A DNA stretch of 27,693 nucleotides from a virus, in the IMG/VR virus record IMGVR_UViG_3300042898_001886, positions 1-27,693 of that record. One strand, given 5' to 3'. Of the stretch, positions 20,504 to 27,693 are shown piece after piece (position 1 is the stretch's first letter; each line of letters opens with the position of its first letter). A program made the position numbers and the translations under genes. The notes beneath the pieces were generated by a model, which ran no database searches, was not told the origin of the DNA, and worked only from the letters and a program-made list of their open reading frames with translations.

Positions 20504-21661
20504 ATGTCTGATATTAGGAATCTGCACGAGAAGCGTGCAAGCCTTTTGACTGAAGCGCAGTCAATCGTTACTGACCTTGCTTCAAAGGGCGAAGCCCTTG
20601 AAGGCGAGTCACAGGTTCGTTTTGAGAAGCTTACCGCTGAGGCAGCAACTGTTGCCCAGGCGATTCGCTCCGAAAAGGAAGCCACCGAAGCCCGCACCGC
20701 TGCTGACGCTGCTCGCGCAGAGTTTGCTGCTGTGATTGCTCCGGCTGCTGCAAAGGTTGACGCTGATGAGAATGCAGAGCTCCGCGCTCTTGCTCGCAAC
20801 GGCGGCACACGCACCTTTGAGTACCGCGATGTTACGAAGTCAACGGGTCTGGGCAATCCAGTCACCATTGCTGACCGTGTGAATGTTATCGCAGGGGCCT
20901 ACAACCCCTTCCTAAATCCAGAAATCGTTACGGTTATTCGCGCAAGCACCGGCAACACCTTCAGCATTCCACGCGTCACGGCGCTTGGCACTGCTGGTTC
21001 AGTTGCTGAAGCTGGCACAATTGCTGAGTCTGACGGCACGCTTTCAAAGCTTGACCTCAGCCCGGTAAAGTGGGCCACCCTCATCCAGGTAAGCGATGAG
21101 CTCGCAAACGATGCGGCCTTTGACCTTTCCGCGATGATTGCAGACAAGTGCGGCCAGGAAGTGGCCGTAGCGCACGGCGCGTTTGCTGGCACAGCAATTG
21201 CTGCAGCTGCAACGGTTGGCGCAACGGGCTCAGGCACCGTTTCGGTAAATCCTACATTTACCGATTTGGCGAAGCTCAAGGCCAGCGTTAACCAGGTTTA
21301 CCGACGCTCGCCAAAGGCTGGCTGGTTGATGAATGACACCACGCTTGGTGTTGTAACGGGTTTGGTTGACACTGCTGGGCAGCCAATCTTCCGCCCAGGT
21401 GATGCAAATAACGCTGACCGCCTCCTTGGCGCGCCAGTTTATTCTGCAGCACTCATTGACCTTACAGATGACACCGCGGGTGCGATTCTGTTCGGCGCGC
21501 TTGACCAGATTGTGACCGTCCTCGCGGGCGGCGTGCGAATTGATGTTTCGCGCGAGTACGCATTCAACCTTGGGTTGGTTTCGTACCGCTGCGAAGTTCG
21601 CGGTGCTTCGGGTCTTGTTCAGGCTTCGGCTGTCAAGAGCTACAAGAGCGCGAATGTCTAA
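20504..21661 (+). CDS. Major capsid protein, HK97 fold
   Basis: This 385-aa protein has an N-terminal helical delta-domain (about residues 1-85, with repeated Glu/Ala/Lys coiled-coil segments) that serves as the internal scaffold and is removed by the protease encoded upstream. The mature part begins near residue 100 and shows family segments such as NPVTIADRVNVIAGAYNPFL, SPVKWATLIQVSDELANDAAFD, PKAGWLMNDTTLGVVTGLVD, RLLGAPVYSAALID and EYAFNLGLVSYRCEVRGAS. The protein forms the icosahedral shell. It has its own leader and is followed by a double hairpin, which fits high, separate expression. Confidence 0.95.
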   Translation: MSDIRNLHEKRASLLTEAQSIVTDLASKGEALEGESQVRFEKLTAEAATVAQAIRSEKEATEARTAADAARAEFAAVIAPAAAKVDADENAELRALARNGGTRTFEYRDVTKSTGLGNPVTIADRVNVIAGAYNPFLNPEIVTVIRASTGNTFSIPRVTALGTAGSVAEAGTIAESDGTLSKLDLSPVKWATLIQVSDELANDAAFDLSAMIADKCGQEVAVAHGAFAGTAIAAAATVGATGSGTVSVNPTFTDLAKLKASVNQVYRRSPKAGWLMNDTTLGVVTGLVDTAGQPIFRPGDANNADRLLGAPVYSAALIDLTDDTAGAILFGALDQIVTVLAGGVRIDVSREYAFNLGLVSYRCEVRGASGLVQASAVKSYKSANV

Positions 21662-21714
21662 TCTCTAAGAGTTAGAGATTGATGACGAAAGGGGCTGGGC
21701 GAAAGCCCAGCCCC
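21660..21714 (+). terminator. Tandem-hairpin terminator after capsid gene
   Basis: AATCTCTAA (21660-21668) pairs with TTAGAGATT (21672-21680) over 3 nt and includes the capsid stop codon. GGGGCTGGGC (21691-21700) pairs with GCCCAGCCCC (21705-21714) around a GAAA tetraloop, a very stable hairpin. No T-tract follows. Partial termination would give capsid mRNA in excess over tail mRNA; protection of the capsid mRNA 3' end is another possibility. Confidence 0.85.
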
Positions 21715-21737
21715 TAAGTCTTAGAAAGGAAAACTAA

Positions 21738-21986
21738 ATGCTAGTGCGAATGCTTGAGCGAATCCTTGGCACACGCAACGGGGTTGCCTGGCCGCCACGC
21801 GGCGGGGTGATTGACTTGCCTGACGCAGAGGCTCTAGCACTATTCGCGCACGGATACGCACAGCCCGTACCCCCTGCTAAAACCCCCGCATTTGCCCCTA
21901 CGGAGCCCGTAGAGGCGGCTGTAATCCACGAGGCTAGGGAGAGTGCCACCGTTAAGCGCACCAAGAGGGGGAAAAGCGCCCAATGA
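21738..21986 (+). CDS. Small head-region protein, unknown
   Basis: This 82-aa protein follows the capsid terminator, with AAAGGAAAA before the ATG. The middle GGVIDLPDAEALALFAHGYA resembles a motif in small proteins often encoded next to capsid or connector genes; a Pro/Ala-rich linker and a basic tail (KRTKRGK) follow. It may help head completion. The stop overlaps the next ATG by 4 nt. Confidence 0.6.
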   Translation: MLVRMLERILGTRNGVAWPPRGGVIDLPDAEALALFAHGYAQPVPPAKTPAFAPTEPVEAAVIHEARESATVKRTKRGKSAQ

Positions 21987-22258
21987 TTCAACACCTGAGC
22001 AGCCGGCAAATGAGCGTAGGCACGGCAGCCGCATCAGTCTGTGAGGGCTATGTGGCAGGCACTGAAGTGCACCTGCACGCGCTGGCTAATAACTCCAAGG
22101 ATGTGCTGATTGGCGCAAGCAATCTCACGCTTGCTAATGGGTTTGTGCTGCGCAAGGGTGAGCACATTACAATTAGGCTAATGGAGCGGCAGACCCTGTA
22201 TGCTATCGCAGAGAATAACGGTCAGATTTTGACCGTACTTGAAGTTGGGGGTATTTAA
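21983..22258 (+). CDS. Putative capsid decoration-like protein
   Basis: This 91-aa protein is mostly beta strand by appearance (GTAAASVCEGY, DVLIGASNLTLANGFVLRKGEHITI, QTLYAIAENNGQILTVLEV). Small beta-sandwich proteins at this position in HK97-type phages often decorate the capsid or head vertices. The single cysteine and lack of catalytic motifs agree with a structural role. The identification is by position and secondary-structure pattern only. Confidence 0.5.
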   Translation: MIQHLSSRQMSVGTAAASVCEGYVAGTEVHLHALANNSKDVLIGASNLTLANGFVLRKGEHITIRLMERQTLYAIAENNGQILTVLEVGGI

Positions 22259-22863
22259 TGAGCTACGCAACGCTGGCAGAATTCAAGAGCGCTATTGGGA
22301 TTGGCACCGCTGACACCACTGACGATGGCGCGCTGCAATCTGTGCTTGACGCAACTGATGCGCTGATTGACCTTTACACAGACCGCAAGCAGGGCTTTGG
22401 CACTGCAACTGAAACGCGCTACTACACCGCCGGTGATTGGTCATATGTGTTGACTGATGACATTGTGAGTGTGAGCCAGCTGCAGACTGATGATAACGGT
22501 GACGGCACTTACGAAACCACCTGGACGGCGGCAACGGATTATGTGCTTGCCCCGCGCAATGCTGCGCTTGATGGCTGGGCATACACAGAGATTGACACCA
22601 GCACCGCTGCGCCTAAAGCATTCCCAGTTGCGGTATATCTTGGCGTGAAGGTAACGGGTGTATTTGGATGGCCTGCAGTTCCAAACGCAGTGAAGCAAGC
22701 CGCGATTATTCAGGCTGGTGCTGTGTGGTCATCTAGGACAAGTCCATTCGGCATTATTGGCTCGCAGGAGCTGGGTGGAATTTTGCGCCAGACACGCGCA
22801 CTGCATCCTGAAGCCCAGGTGTTGCTTGATGGATTCCGCAAGCGGGATGGGTTGGCGCGGTGA
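22258..22863 (+). CDS. Head-tail connector (gp6-like adaptor)
   Basis: This 201-aa protein begins with the typical adaptor pattern: YATLAEFKSAIGI, then an acidic helix DDGALQSVLDATDALIDLYTDR, a beta middle (RYYTAGDWSYVLTDDIVSVSQL) and C-terminal helices PNAVKQAAIIQAGAVWSSR. Adaptors of this family form a ring under the portal. The overlap with the next gene (GTGA) and order are normal for HK97-like head completion modules. Confidence 0.82.
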   Translation: MSYATLAEFKSAIGIGTADTTDDGALQSVLDATDALIDLYTDRKQGFGTATETRYYTAGDWSYVLTDDIVSVSQLQTDDNGDGTYETTWTAATDYVLAPRNAALDGWAYTEIDTSTAAPKAFPVAVYLGVKVTGVFGWPAVPNAVKQAAIIQAGAVWSSRTSPFGIIGSQELGGILRQTRALHPEAQVLLDGFRKRDGLAR

Positions 22864-23303
22864 GCTTCAACGATGTCACCATTATCAATGCGCTCGCAGC
22901 GCACCTAACGGCGGCAACACCGCCTACCGGCTACACGCTGCGCACGGTGCACGCATACCCCCCAGATAATCTTGCGGTGGTGCCAGCAGTGGTGATTGTT
23001 CCAGCTGATGACAGCGTGAGTTACGGCGCTGCCAATAGGCAGGTAACGCTTAACCTTGCGCTTACTGTGTACCTACAGCCTCAGGCTGATATGGGGCGTA
23101 AGTATCAAGACCTGATGGCTTGGCGCACCTGGCTGCGTGATTGCCTCATTGACGGGGTAACGCTTAACGGCACTGATGCGGTGGCGCAAGCCAGCGTGAC
23201 GGGCACCAGCATTGGAAATGACCAATGGAATGAGATGGATTACCTAACCGTGACAGCCACCGTAGAGGTGTCAAGCGTGGAGGCGATTAATGCCACCGCG
23301 TAA
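22860..23303 (+). CDS. Tail terminator/completion protein
   Basis: This 147-aa protein lies between the connector and tail tube genes. It has an N-terminal helix (INALAAHLTAA), a proline-rich turn and several strands (VPAVVIVPADDSVSYGA, VTLNLALTVYLQ, DYLTVTATVEV), the usual composition of gpU-like tail terminators that cap the tube and join it to the head. GTG 22860 overlaps the preceding stop. No other function is suggested. Confidence 0.65.
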   Translation: MSFNDVTIINALAAHLTAATPPTGYTLRTVHAYPPDNLAVVPAVVIVPADDSVSYGAANRQVTLNLALTVYLQPQADMGRKYQDLMAWRTWLRDCLIDGVTLNGTDAVAQASVTGTSIGNDQWNEMDYLTVTATVEVSSVEAINATA

Positions 23304-23505
23304 AGTAACTGAAAACTCAGAGCAGATTGAAGTGCAGTATGTTGAAGGCTCGCTCGCTAGTGGAGAGTTTGTAGGCGGGTTACCGCTTGACGGCTCTACA
23401 ATCAGCGTGCCTGCTACTATTGCTCAGGCGTGGATTCAGGCGGGCGTTGCCAAGCCTGTAAATAAGACAGCCGCACCAGCGGCTATTGAAAAGGAGTTTG
23501 AGTAA
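23290..23505 (+). CDS. Small protein next to tail tube, unknown
   Basis: This 71-aa acidic protein overlaps the previous gene by 14 nt and the next by 1 nt (TAATG, with AAAGGAG before it). Part of it (STISVPATIAQAWIQAGVAKPV) resembles the small head-region protein at 21738, which suggests a related fold. It may help head-tail joining. No family is certain. Confidence 0.55.
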   Translation: MPPRKVTENSEQIEVQYVEGSLASGEFVGGLPLDGSTISVPATIAQAWIQAGVAKPVNKTAAPAAIEKEFE

Positions 23506-24512
23506 TGCCAGCAGCCAGCGCCGGTAATGTGATTTTTAGCAAACTGGTGGCCTTCAGTGAAGCCACCCCAGGCACCACGCCAACGCTCACGAGCGGCGGG
23601 CGTAAGCTCTTGGTCAGCCCAACTGGGATGCTCACCACGGGCACCACAATTGAGCTTGGCGCTGAGCGCAGCGTTGCGCTCCGAAATCCACTCATTGCAA
23701 CCACCGGCACAATCGTTAGCGTTGAGCCTACGCTGAGCGCAAGCGTGCCAGCAGTCAGCGTTGGCGAGCTCCCAATTTGGCTATCAATGACAAAGACCGT
23801 AACACCAAGCGGCACGGCTGCGCCATATGCGTGGGATTACTCATATTCAATGACCGCTGCCAATGACCCTAAGAGCTACAGCCTTGTGGCAACTGATGGG
23901 CAGCAGCAGTATGTGGTTGATTACTGCCTTGCGGAGTCAATCACCATTGCGGCAGACCGCAGCGGGCTGACAAACCTAAGCGCCAATCTGTTTGGTCAGG
24001 AAATCACCAAGAGCAGTGCAACGCTTGCTGATGGCACGCCAACTTCACCGTTTATGGCTGGGCGCTTGTGGAATGCCTACCAAAGCGGCACGGCATTCCC
24101 AGGCACCGCATCAGGTACGGCCTACCAGTATCTGCTTGATTTCTCACTTGAGTTCAATGCTGGTATCACTAAGCAGGCATACCTTGCGGGCACCACAGTG
24201 TTTAGCACGCATAGCGAGAGCAACCCATTCACGGGTACGCTCACAATGACGGTGAGCAGCACGGCTTCAGCTGTCAGCGTTTGGTATGACGCATACCAGG
24301 CAGCCACACCTGTTGGCGTGCGCCTGACTTGGACAAACGGAACATACACCGCCCACATCCTTGCTATGGTGGTGCCAACCGAAGTGCAGCCAATGGCTGG
24401 CGCTGAGGATGGGCTAACTACGATGGCGGTAACCGGCACGCTGGTGTATGACGCTACGAGCGCCAAGAGCCTACAGATTATTGTGAATAGCGATTTGAGT
24501 GCCTTGCCATAA
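23505..24512 (+). CDS. Major tail (tube) protein
   Basis: This 335-aa protein is dominated by Ser/Thr/Ala-rich beta strands and lies where siphoviruses encode the tail tube, between the terminator and the chaperone pair. Segments such as FSEATPGTTPTLTSGGRKLLV near the N-terminus, WDYSYSMTAANDPKSYSLV, and a late GTLTMTVSSTASAVSVWYDAY fit tube proteins of the TP901-1/phi13 kind. Hexamer rings would stack around the tape measure. Confidence 0.82.
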   Translation: MPAASAGNVIFSKLVAFSEATPGTTPTLTSGGRKLLVSPTGMLTTGTTIELGAERSVALRNPLIATTGTIVSVEPTLSASVPAVSVGELPIWLSMTKTVTPSGTAAPYAWDYSYSMTAANDPKSYSLVATDGQQQYVVDYCLAESITIAADRSGLTNLSANLFGQEITKSSATLADGTPTSPFMAGRLWNAYQSGTAFPGTASGTAYQYLLDFSLEFNAGITKQAYLAGTTVFSTHSESNPFTGTLTMTVSSTASAVSVWYDAYQAATPVGVRLTWTNGTYTAHILAMVVPTEVQPMAGAEDGLTTMAVTGTLVYDATSAKSLQIIVNSDLSALP

Positions 24513-24538
24513 GGCTAGGCTTATAGGGGAGGGATTGA

Positions 24539-24829
24539 ATGGCACAGAGCAAGCCGCAGTTTCGTACCGTTGATATCGTGCTGCCAGCACCTTTTGAGGG
24601 CTGGACAGCCACGATGAAGGCAGAGGGCGTGAGCGCCCGTGTGCTGATTGAGCTGCAAAGCAATGACAGCGCACGAGCAATGAAGGCGCTGGGCAGCCTT
24701 ATCGTGAAGCACAATTTCCTTGACGATGCTGGGCATCCTGCACCCGATGTGCTTGATGCGCCAATGGATGCCCTCACCGCAACGGTGCAGGCGTGGAGCG
24801 ATGCGGTAGCAGCACTCCCCCCGCGGTAA
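24539..24829 (+). CDS. Tail assembly chaperone, upstream frame (G-like)
   Basis: This 96-aa product begins after GGGGAGGG and ends at TAA 24827-24829. It is the standard first chaperone between tail tube and tape measure genes, and its last codons contain the C CCC CCG slip site. It has a beta start (TVDIVLPAPFEGWTATM) and helices after residue 32. The unshifted form would be abundant and would coat the tape measure during tail assembly. Confidence 0.8.
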   Translation: MAQSKPQFRTVDIVLPAPFEGWTATMKAEGVSARVLIELQSNDSARAMKALGSLIVKHNFLDDAGHPAPDVLDAPMDALTATVQAWSDAVAALPPR

Positions 24830-24873
24830 GGCTGGATGCGCAGCGCTTAGCTGCGGGTAGGAGCATCCAGCCT
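24817..24873 (+). promoter_or_regulatory. -1 ribosomal frameshift signal
   Basis: The heptamer C CCC CCG (24817-24823) is an ideal X XXY YYZ slip site in the zero frame. After a 5-nt spacer, AGGCTGGATGC (24829-24839) pairs perfectly with GCATCCAGCCT (24863-24873), with an inner hairpin GCAGC/GCTGC (24840-24844 with 24850-24854) stacked on it. A -1 slip moves translation from the 24539 frame into the frame that ends at 25017. Confidence 0.9.
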
Positions 24874-25017
24874 CATCCACTAATCGTTGCGCACCTGATT
24901 GGCAAAGAGTTTGGAATACCGCCTCACGAGGTTATGGATTGGGATGCCGGTGATGTGCTGCGCACTTTTATGCTGATGGCAGACCTGCAACCAAAGGAAG
25001 GTATAAAGCGTGGCTGA
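24823..25017 (+). CDS. Tail assembly chaperone, frameshift extension (T-like)
   Basis: This frame has no likely start of its own here; it is reached by -1 slipping at 24817-24823. The fused product (24539-24823 joined to 24823-25017) would be 159 aa, with 64 aa added after Leu-Pro-Pro. The extension contains PHPLIVAHLIGKEFGIPPHEVMDWDAGDVLRTFML in pieces that read as a helical domain. In lambda the longer product links tube protein to tape measure. The next gene overlaps by 8 nt. Confidence 0.85.
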   Translation, partial: AVRLDAQRLAAGRSIQPHPLIVAHLIGKEFGIPPHEVMDWDAGDVLRTFMLMADLQPKEGIKRG

Positions 25018-25579
25018 AGGTGGCATTAACTTTACGCTGAAGGTTGACCCTAAGTTTAAAGCATACGAGCTTGGTTTTTTAGAGGGCTCAAACCCAACTG
25101 CCTATAGGCGGTTGATGTCATTTGCCACAGTCAACGCTGCCCGCACATATTCCAAGCCAATTAAGGATGCCGCTCCACGCGGCAAGACCGGCAACTTGGC
25201 TGCTGGCGTAAAGGCGAAGGCGGGGCGATATGCCAAGCCAAGCGCAGTGGTAGGGCCGCTCTTTGCTGGGCGGGGTTCCAAGAAAAACCCTTGGTACAGG
25301 TGGATAATCGTGAAGGGCACGAAGGGTCAGCGTAAAACTAAAAAGGGCGTGTTTGCTGTCAAGCCAATTACACCTAACCGCTTTGTCAATAAGGTGGTGG
25401 ATAACAGCAGCAATGAGCAGAAGGCTATTGATGCATTCCACAATACCGTGGAAGCCTTTTTCAATAACGATGTGTTCAGGGGTAGAATTCTGCAGTTCAG
25501 GCGCGGCGGGCAGCTCGCAGGTATGGGCACCACCGCAAAAGACTTTTTCGGGATGATTGGAAGGCTGGTTAAATACTAA
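25010..25579 (+). CDS. HK97 gp10-like tail component
   Basis: This 189-aa basic protein has the pattern of gp10-like tail-completion proteins: a helix SFATVNAARTYSKPIKDAAP, PRGKTGNLAAGVKAKAG, a beta region around VVGPLFAGRG, then KPITPNRFVNKVV and helices with FHNTVEAFFNN. Its place between the chaperone pair and the tape measure is unusual; it usually lies before the tube gene. Start GTG 25010. The name is a moderate-confidence family guess. Confidence 0.55.
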   Translation: MAEGGINFTLKVDPKFKAYELGFLEGSNPTAYRRLMSFATVNAARTYSKPIKDAAPRGKTGNLAAGVKAKAGRYAKPSAVVGPLFAGRGSKKNPWYRWIIVKGTKGQRKTKKGVFAVKPITPNRFVNKVVDNSSNEQKAIDAFHNTVEAFFNNDVFRGRILQFRRGGQLAGMGTTAKDFFGMIGRLVKY

Positions 25580-26848
25580 ATGGCAAGCGCAACTAGTTCA
25601 GCAGTATTCGCCATCATTGCCAAGGATGCGGCTAGTGCCGTAATGGGCAGGGTTGGAAAGTCTATGGGTAGGCTGCGCTCTGCCGCAGGCACCGCCTTTA
25701 GGGTGATGGCAGCCGGTGCGGCTGCTGCAGCTGCAGCCATTGGCGCGCTCGCTATCTCTGCAATTAAGAGTGCGGCAGAGGATGAGAAAGCCACCATTCG
25801 GCTCAATGCCGCACTGAAGGCGCGTGGCTTTGAGCTGGACACGCTGAAGCCAAAGATTGATGAGCAGATTAAGGCATTCCAGCGCCTGGGTATGACTGAT
25901 GACGATGTGCGCGCTGGGCTTGAGGTTGGCAGCCGATTCTTTACTAAACAAAACCAGCTGCTCAAGGCTAACGCAATTGCGGCGGATATTGCCGCGGCAA
26001 CAGGAAAGGATGTTAGCACCGTAATGATGGCGCTTGGGCGTGGTGCTCAGGGAAGCACCCGCGGGCTTGCGGCGCTAGGAATTGTGGTAGAGAAGGGCGC
26101 AAGCAAGCAGGATATTTTGCGCGCAGCCAGCGAAAAATATGCAGGCGTTGCAGATGAGATTGCAAACAGCACAGCAGTAAAGTTTGAAGCTGCGCAGATT
26201 CGGTTGAATGAGGCAATGGAGGAAATGGGCGCGAAGCTACTGCCAGCCGTAAATGGTGCGCTTGACTTTCTCACCACCAATGTGCTGCCGATTGCAGAGG
26301 AAGCGCTAAGCGGGCTTGGCGATGTAATTGCCGATACGGTTGCGAATATGACCGCACCAGGTGGGCTCACTGACAGCGTTGGCAAAGTGGTTGGCTCAAT
26401 CATTGATGACTTTAAGCCAGAGCTTGAGGCTGCCGCCGGTGCACTTATCGGGCCTAATGGCTTGCTTACAGCCGTTGGAAAACTCATTGGCGCTCTTTGG
26501 GGTGATGGTGACGGCGCACTGGCTGGTGCATTCAAACTGCTGGGCAAGGCAATTGAGGCAGCTTTTGCCCTTGCCAAGCCATTCTTTGACGCGCTGACTT
26601 GGCTGGTTAACAATATTGCAAGCGTGATTGACGCGCTCAATAAGTCATCAGGAGCGCCAGCGGTTTCAGCACGAACAGCTGCGCAAAACGCAGCCGCGGG
26701 AAGCACCGCATTTGGGCTTGGCGCTTCAACGGGCGGGGGTAGCACTACCGTTATGACAAACATTATGCTTGATAAAAAGGTGGTTGGGCAGGCAGCCGCA
26801 TCCTATCTTGGATTGCTTGACCCTAACCCGCGTCGCACCTATCCATAA
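25580..26848 (+). CDS. Tape measure protein (short)
   Basis: This 422-aa protein has a hydrophobic Ala-rich segment (about residues 43-63, GAAAAAAAIGALAISAI), long amphipathic helices, and further hydrophobic helices (PFFDALTWLVNNIASVIDAL), ending in a Gly/Ser-rich region. This is the usual tape measure composition. Length sets tail length: at about 0.15 nm per residue the tail would be about 60 nm, short for a siphovirus. No lytic domain is visible. ATG 25580 directly follows the preceding TAA. Confidence 0.88.
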   Translation: MASATSSAVFAIIAKDAASAVMGRVGKSMGRLRSAAGTAFRVMAAGAAAAAAAIGALAISAIKSAAEDEKATIRLNAALKARGFELDTLKPKIDEQIKAFQRLGMTDDDVRAGLEVGSRFFTKQNQLLKANAIAADIAAATGKDVSTVMMALGRGAQGSTRGLAALGIVVEKGASKQDILRAASEKYAGVADEIANSTAVKFEAAQIRLNEAMEEMGAKLLPAVNGALDFLTTNVLPIAEEALSGLGDVIADTVANMTAPGGLTDSVGKVVGSIIDDFKPELEAAAGALIGPNGLLTAVGKLIGALWGDGDGALAGAFKLLGKAIEAAFALAKPFFDALTWLVNNIASVIDALNKSSGAPAVSARTAAQNAAAGSTAFGLGASTGGGSTTVMTNIMLDKKVVGQAAASYLGLLDPNPRRTYP

Positions 26849-27693
26849 TGTCAAACCCGTATTCAGTAACAATTGCTGGTGTGGGCGGCGGCACCGCAAA
26901 CCTGCTGACGCTGCCAGCCTCAACCGCTGGCACCACCCCATACATTGAGCTTGGCAGCCTAAGCGCAACTGTTAGCGCTGATGGTGGCGGCAGAATGTCA
27001 TTTGATGTTTTGCAAACTGAAACCCCCATTGCTGGCCCTTGGTGGAAGTCTGGCAACATTCCCGATAATGCGCGTGTTCAATTTCTAGACACACGCTATT
27101 CCTCAGGTACGGCACTTTTTCTTGGGTATATCACCGGCATTGATGCAGAGATGTTGGGCAGCGGGTTTGGCACGAGGGCAAGGGTTAGCGTTGCCGACGC
27201 TGACGGCTGGCTTGCAAAAACATTGGTCAGAAAGTCATACACCGGCACAGACATTTACCAAACAGTGGGTTCATTTAAGCAGAGTGGCAATAGCCTTACT
27301 GACCGTGACCACATTAATGCTCTGCTCGCCAGAATCCACAACCAGGTAAACGATGCAACCACGCGGCAGATTCTAGACACCAGCGTTATCACTGGCAGCA
27401 CTCGTGCCGTCTATTCTGGAACAGCCGTAACGCTTGGCACGCTGGATTTCAAGCCAACTACTCTAACCAGCGCAATTAGCCAGATTTCAGAGGAAGCAAG
27501 TGGGATAACTGGCACCCCATACAATTTCTATGTTGATGGAGCTGCGCGCCTAAACTATGGCCCCATTACTGTGCCAGGCACGGCTACTGCGCCAGCCGAA
27601 ATCGTCACTGACCCTACGGCTGCGCGCACTGGAAGCGCTGGTACTGCCACGCGCCTGCTCGCGCACAATCTTTCCGTGACCCTAGACCACGAT
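26848..27693 (+). CDS. Minor tail protein, N-terminal part (continues at 1-688)
   Basis: ATG 26848 overlaps the tape measure stop (TAATG). The frame runs open through the end of the window and through the 127-bp repeat into position 1, where it continues to the stop at 688. The N-terminal 240 residues include beta-rich stretches (YIELGSLSATVSADGGGRMSFDV, TALFLGYITGIDAEM shown in pieces) resembling distal-tail/hub proteins that follow tape measure genes. The intact product is 468 aa. A hub or adsorption-apparatus role follows from gene order; no enzyme motif is seen. Confidence 0.8.
   Translation, partial: MSNPYSVTIAGVGGGTANLLTLPASTAGTTPYIELGSLSATVSADGGGRMSFDVLQTETPIAGPWWKSGNIPDNARVQFLDTRYSSGTALFLGYITGIDAEMLGSGFGTRARVSVADADGWLAKTLVRKSYTGTDIYQTVGSFKQSGNSLTDRDHINALLARIHNQVNDATTRQILDTSVITGSTRAVYSGTAVTLGTLDFKPTTLTSAISQISEEASGITGTPYNFYVDGAARLNYGPITVPGTATAPAEIVTDPTAARTGSAGTATRLLAHNLSVTLDHD
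27567..27693. repeat. Right copy of 127-bp terminal direct repeat
   Basis: Exact copy of bases 1-127. Position 27567 corresponds to position 1, so the unique genome is 27,566 bp. Confidence 0.95.

Noticed and set aside
26047-26763. Long reverse-strand frame of 238 aa
   Set aside because: It lies wholly opposite the tape measure gene; Ala/Gly-rich codons leave the reverse frame open. No ribosome site or family pattern.
1-27693. 127-bp direct terminal repeat as a true packaging repeat
   Set aside because: Its length equals a common assembler k-mer and it falls inside a structural gene with no end-site features; assembly overlap of a circle explains it fully.
1-27693. Lysogeny module (integrase, repressor, attachment site)
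   Set aside because: No tyrosine or serine recombinase motif, no helix-turn-helix repressor pair and no divergent genes were found; all genes run in one direction.
1-27693. tRNA genes or CRISPR array
   Set aside because: No cloverleaf-like CCA-proximal pattern in the gaps and no regularly spaced repeats; the gaps are too short and hold hairpins and promoters.

Overview
The window is a complete, circularly closed genome of a small tailed bacteriophage. Its last 127 bases (27567-27693) repeat its first 127 bases exactly. The gene cut by the two ends, a minor tail protein, becomes one intact 468-codon frame when they are joined. The unique length is therefore 27,566 bp. Every convincing gene lies on the + strand, and most neighbours overlap by 1-14 nt (ATGA, TGATG, TAATG, GTGA and TTGA junctions). 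The gene set is that of a siphovirus with an HK97-type head: P27-like small terminase, HK97 portal, U35 prohead protease, HK97 capsid, tail tube, frameshifted tail chaperone and a short tape measure. The host is probably a monoderm bacterium, perhaps an actinobacterium. The reasons are a Holin_LLH holin, an XhlA-like peptide, no recognisable Rz/Rz1 spanins, promoters of the TTGACA/TANNNT type, terminators with no T-tract and frequent GTG/TTG starts. This is inference; nothing in the window names the host. I see no integrase, repressor, tRNA or CRISPR array.

Layout. 1-2574: end of the minor tail protein and a tail fibre with an S74 self-cleaving chaperone. 2571-3858: lysis cassette (XhlA-like peptide, C39-like cysteine peptidase/endolysin, LLH holin, zinc-ribbon ORF), closed by a double hairpin. 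3977-9649: early operon from a TTGACA promoter, with tiny membrane and zinc-ribbon proteins, a DNA methyltransferase, a YqaJ-type exonuclease, a Rad52-like annealing protein, a replication initiator, a VRR-NUC-like nuclease, dNMP kinase and small ORFs. 9744-12377: two more promoter-led units with a zinc-finger peptide, a PD-(D/E)XK resolvase-like protein, a SAM methyltransferase, an RlpA-like secreted protein and unknowns, closed by a second double hairpin. 12567-21661: a HELLH metallopeptidase, HNH, endonuclease VII, a glycosyltransferase, a nuclease, both terminase subunits, portal, protease fusion and capsid, closed by a third double hairpin. 21738-27693: connector, tail terminator, tail tube, chaperones, tape measure and minor tail protein.

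How it works together. There is no DNA polymerase, primase, helicase or SSB, so replication must rely mainly on host enzymes recruited by the initiator at 7440. That gene contains four GCAACG(C/G) words, three of them 11 bp apart, followed at once by a 38-nt all-purine tract, an arrangement reminiscent of the lambda O-gene origin. The same word (as GCGTTGCA/CCGTTGCA) sits in the spacer of all three intergenic promoters, so one factor might link replication and transcription. The exonuclease and Rad52-like pair would give single-strand-annealing recombination, and the annealing protein ends in an SSB-like acidic tip. The most unusual protein is the prohead protease, which carries an N-terminal HAD phosphatase domain and a four-cysteine module. 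A very clear -1 ribosomal frameshift signal (C CCC CCG plus an 11-bp stem) joins the two tail chaperone frames.
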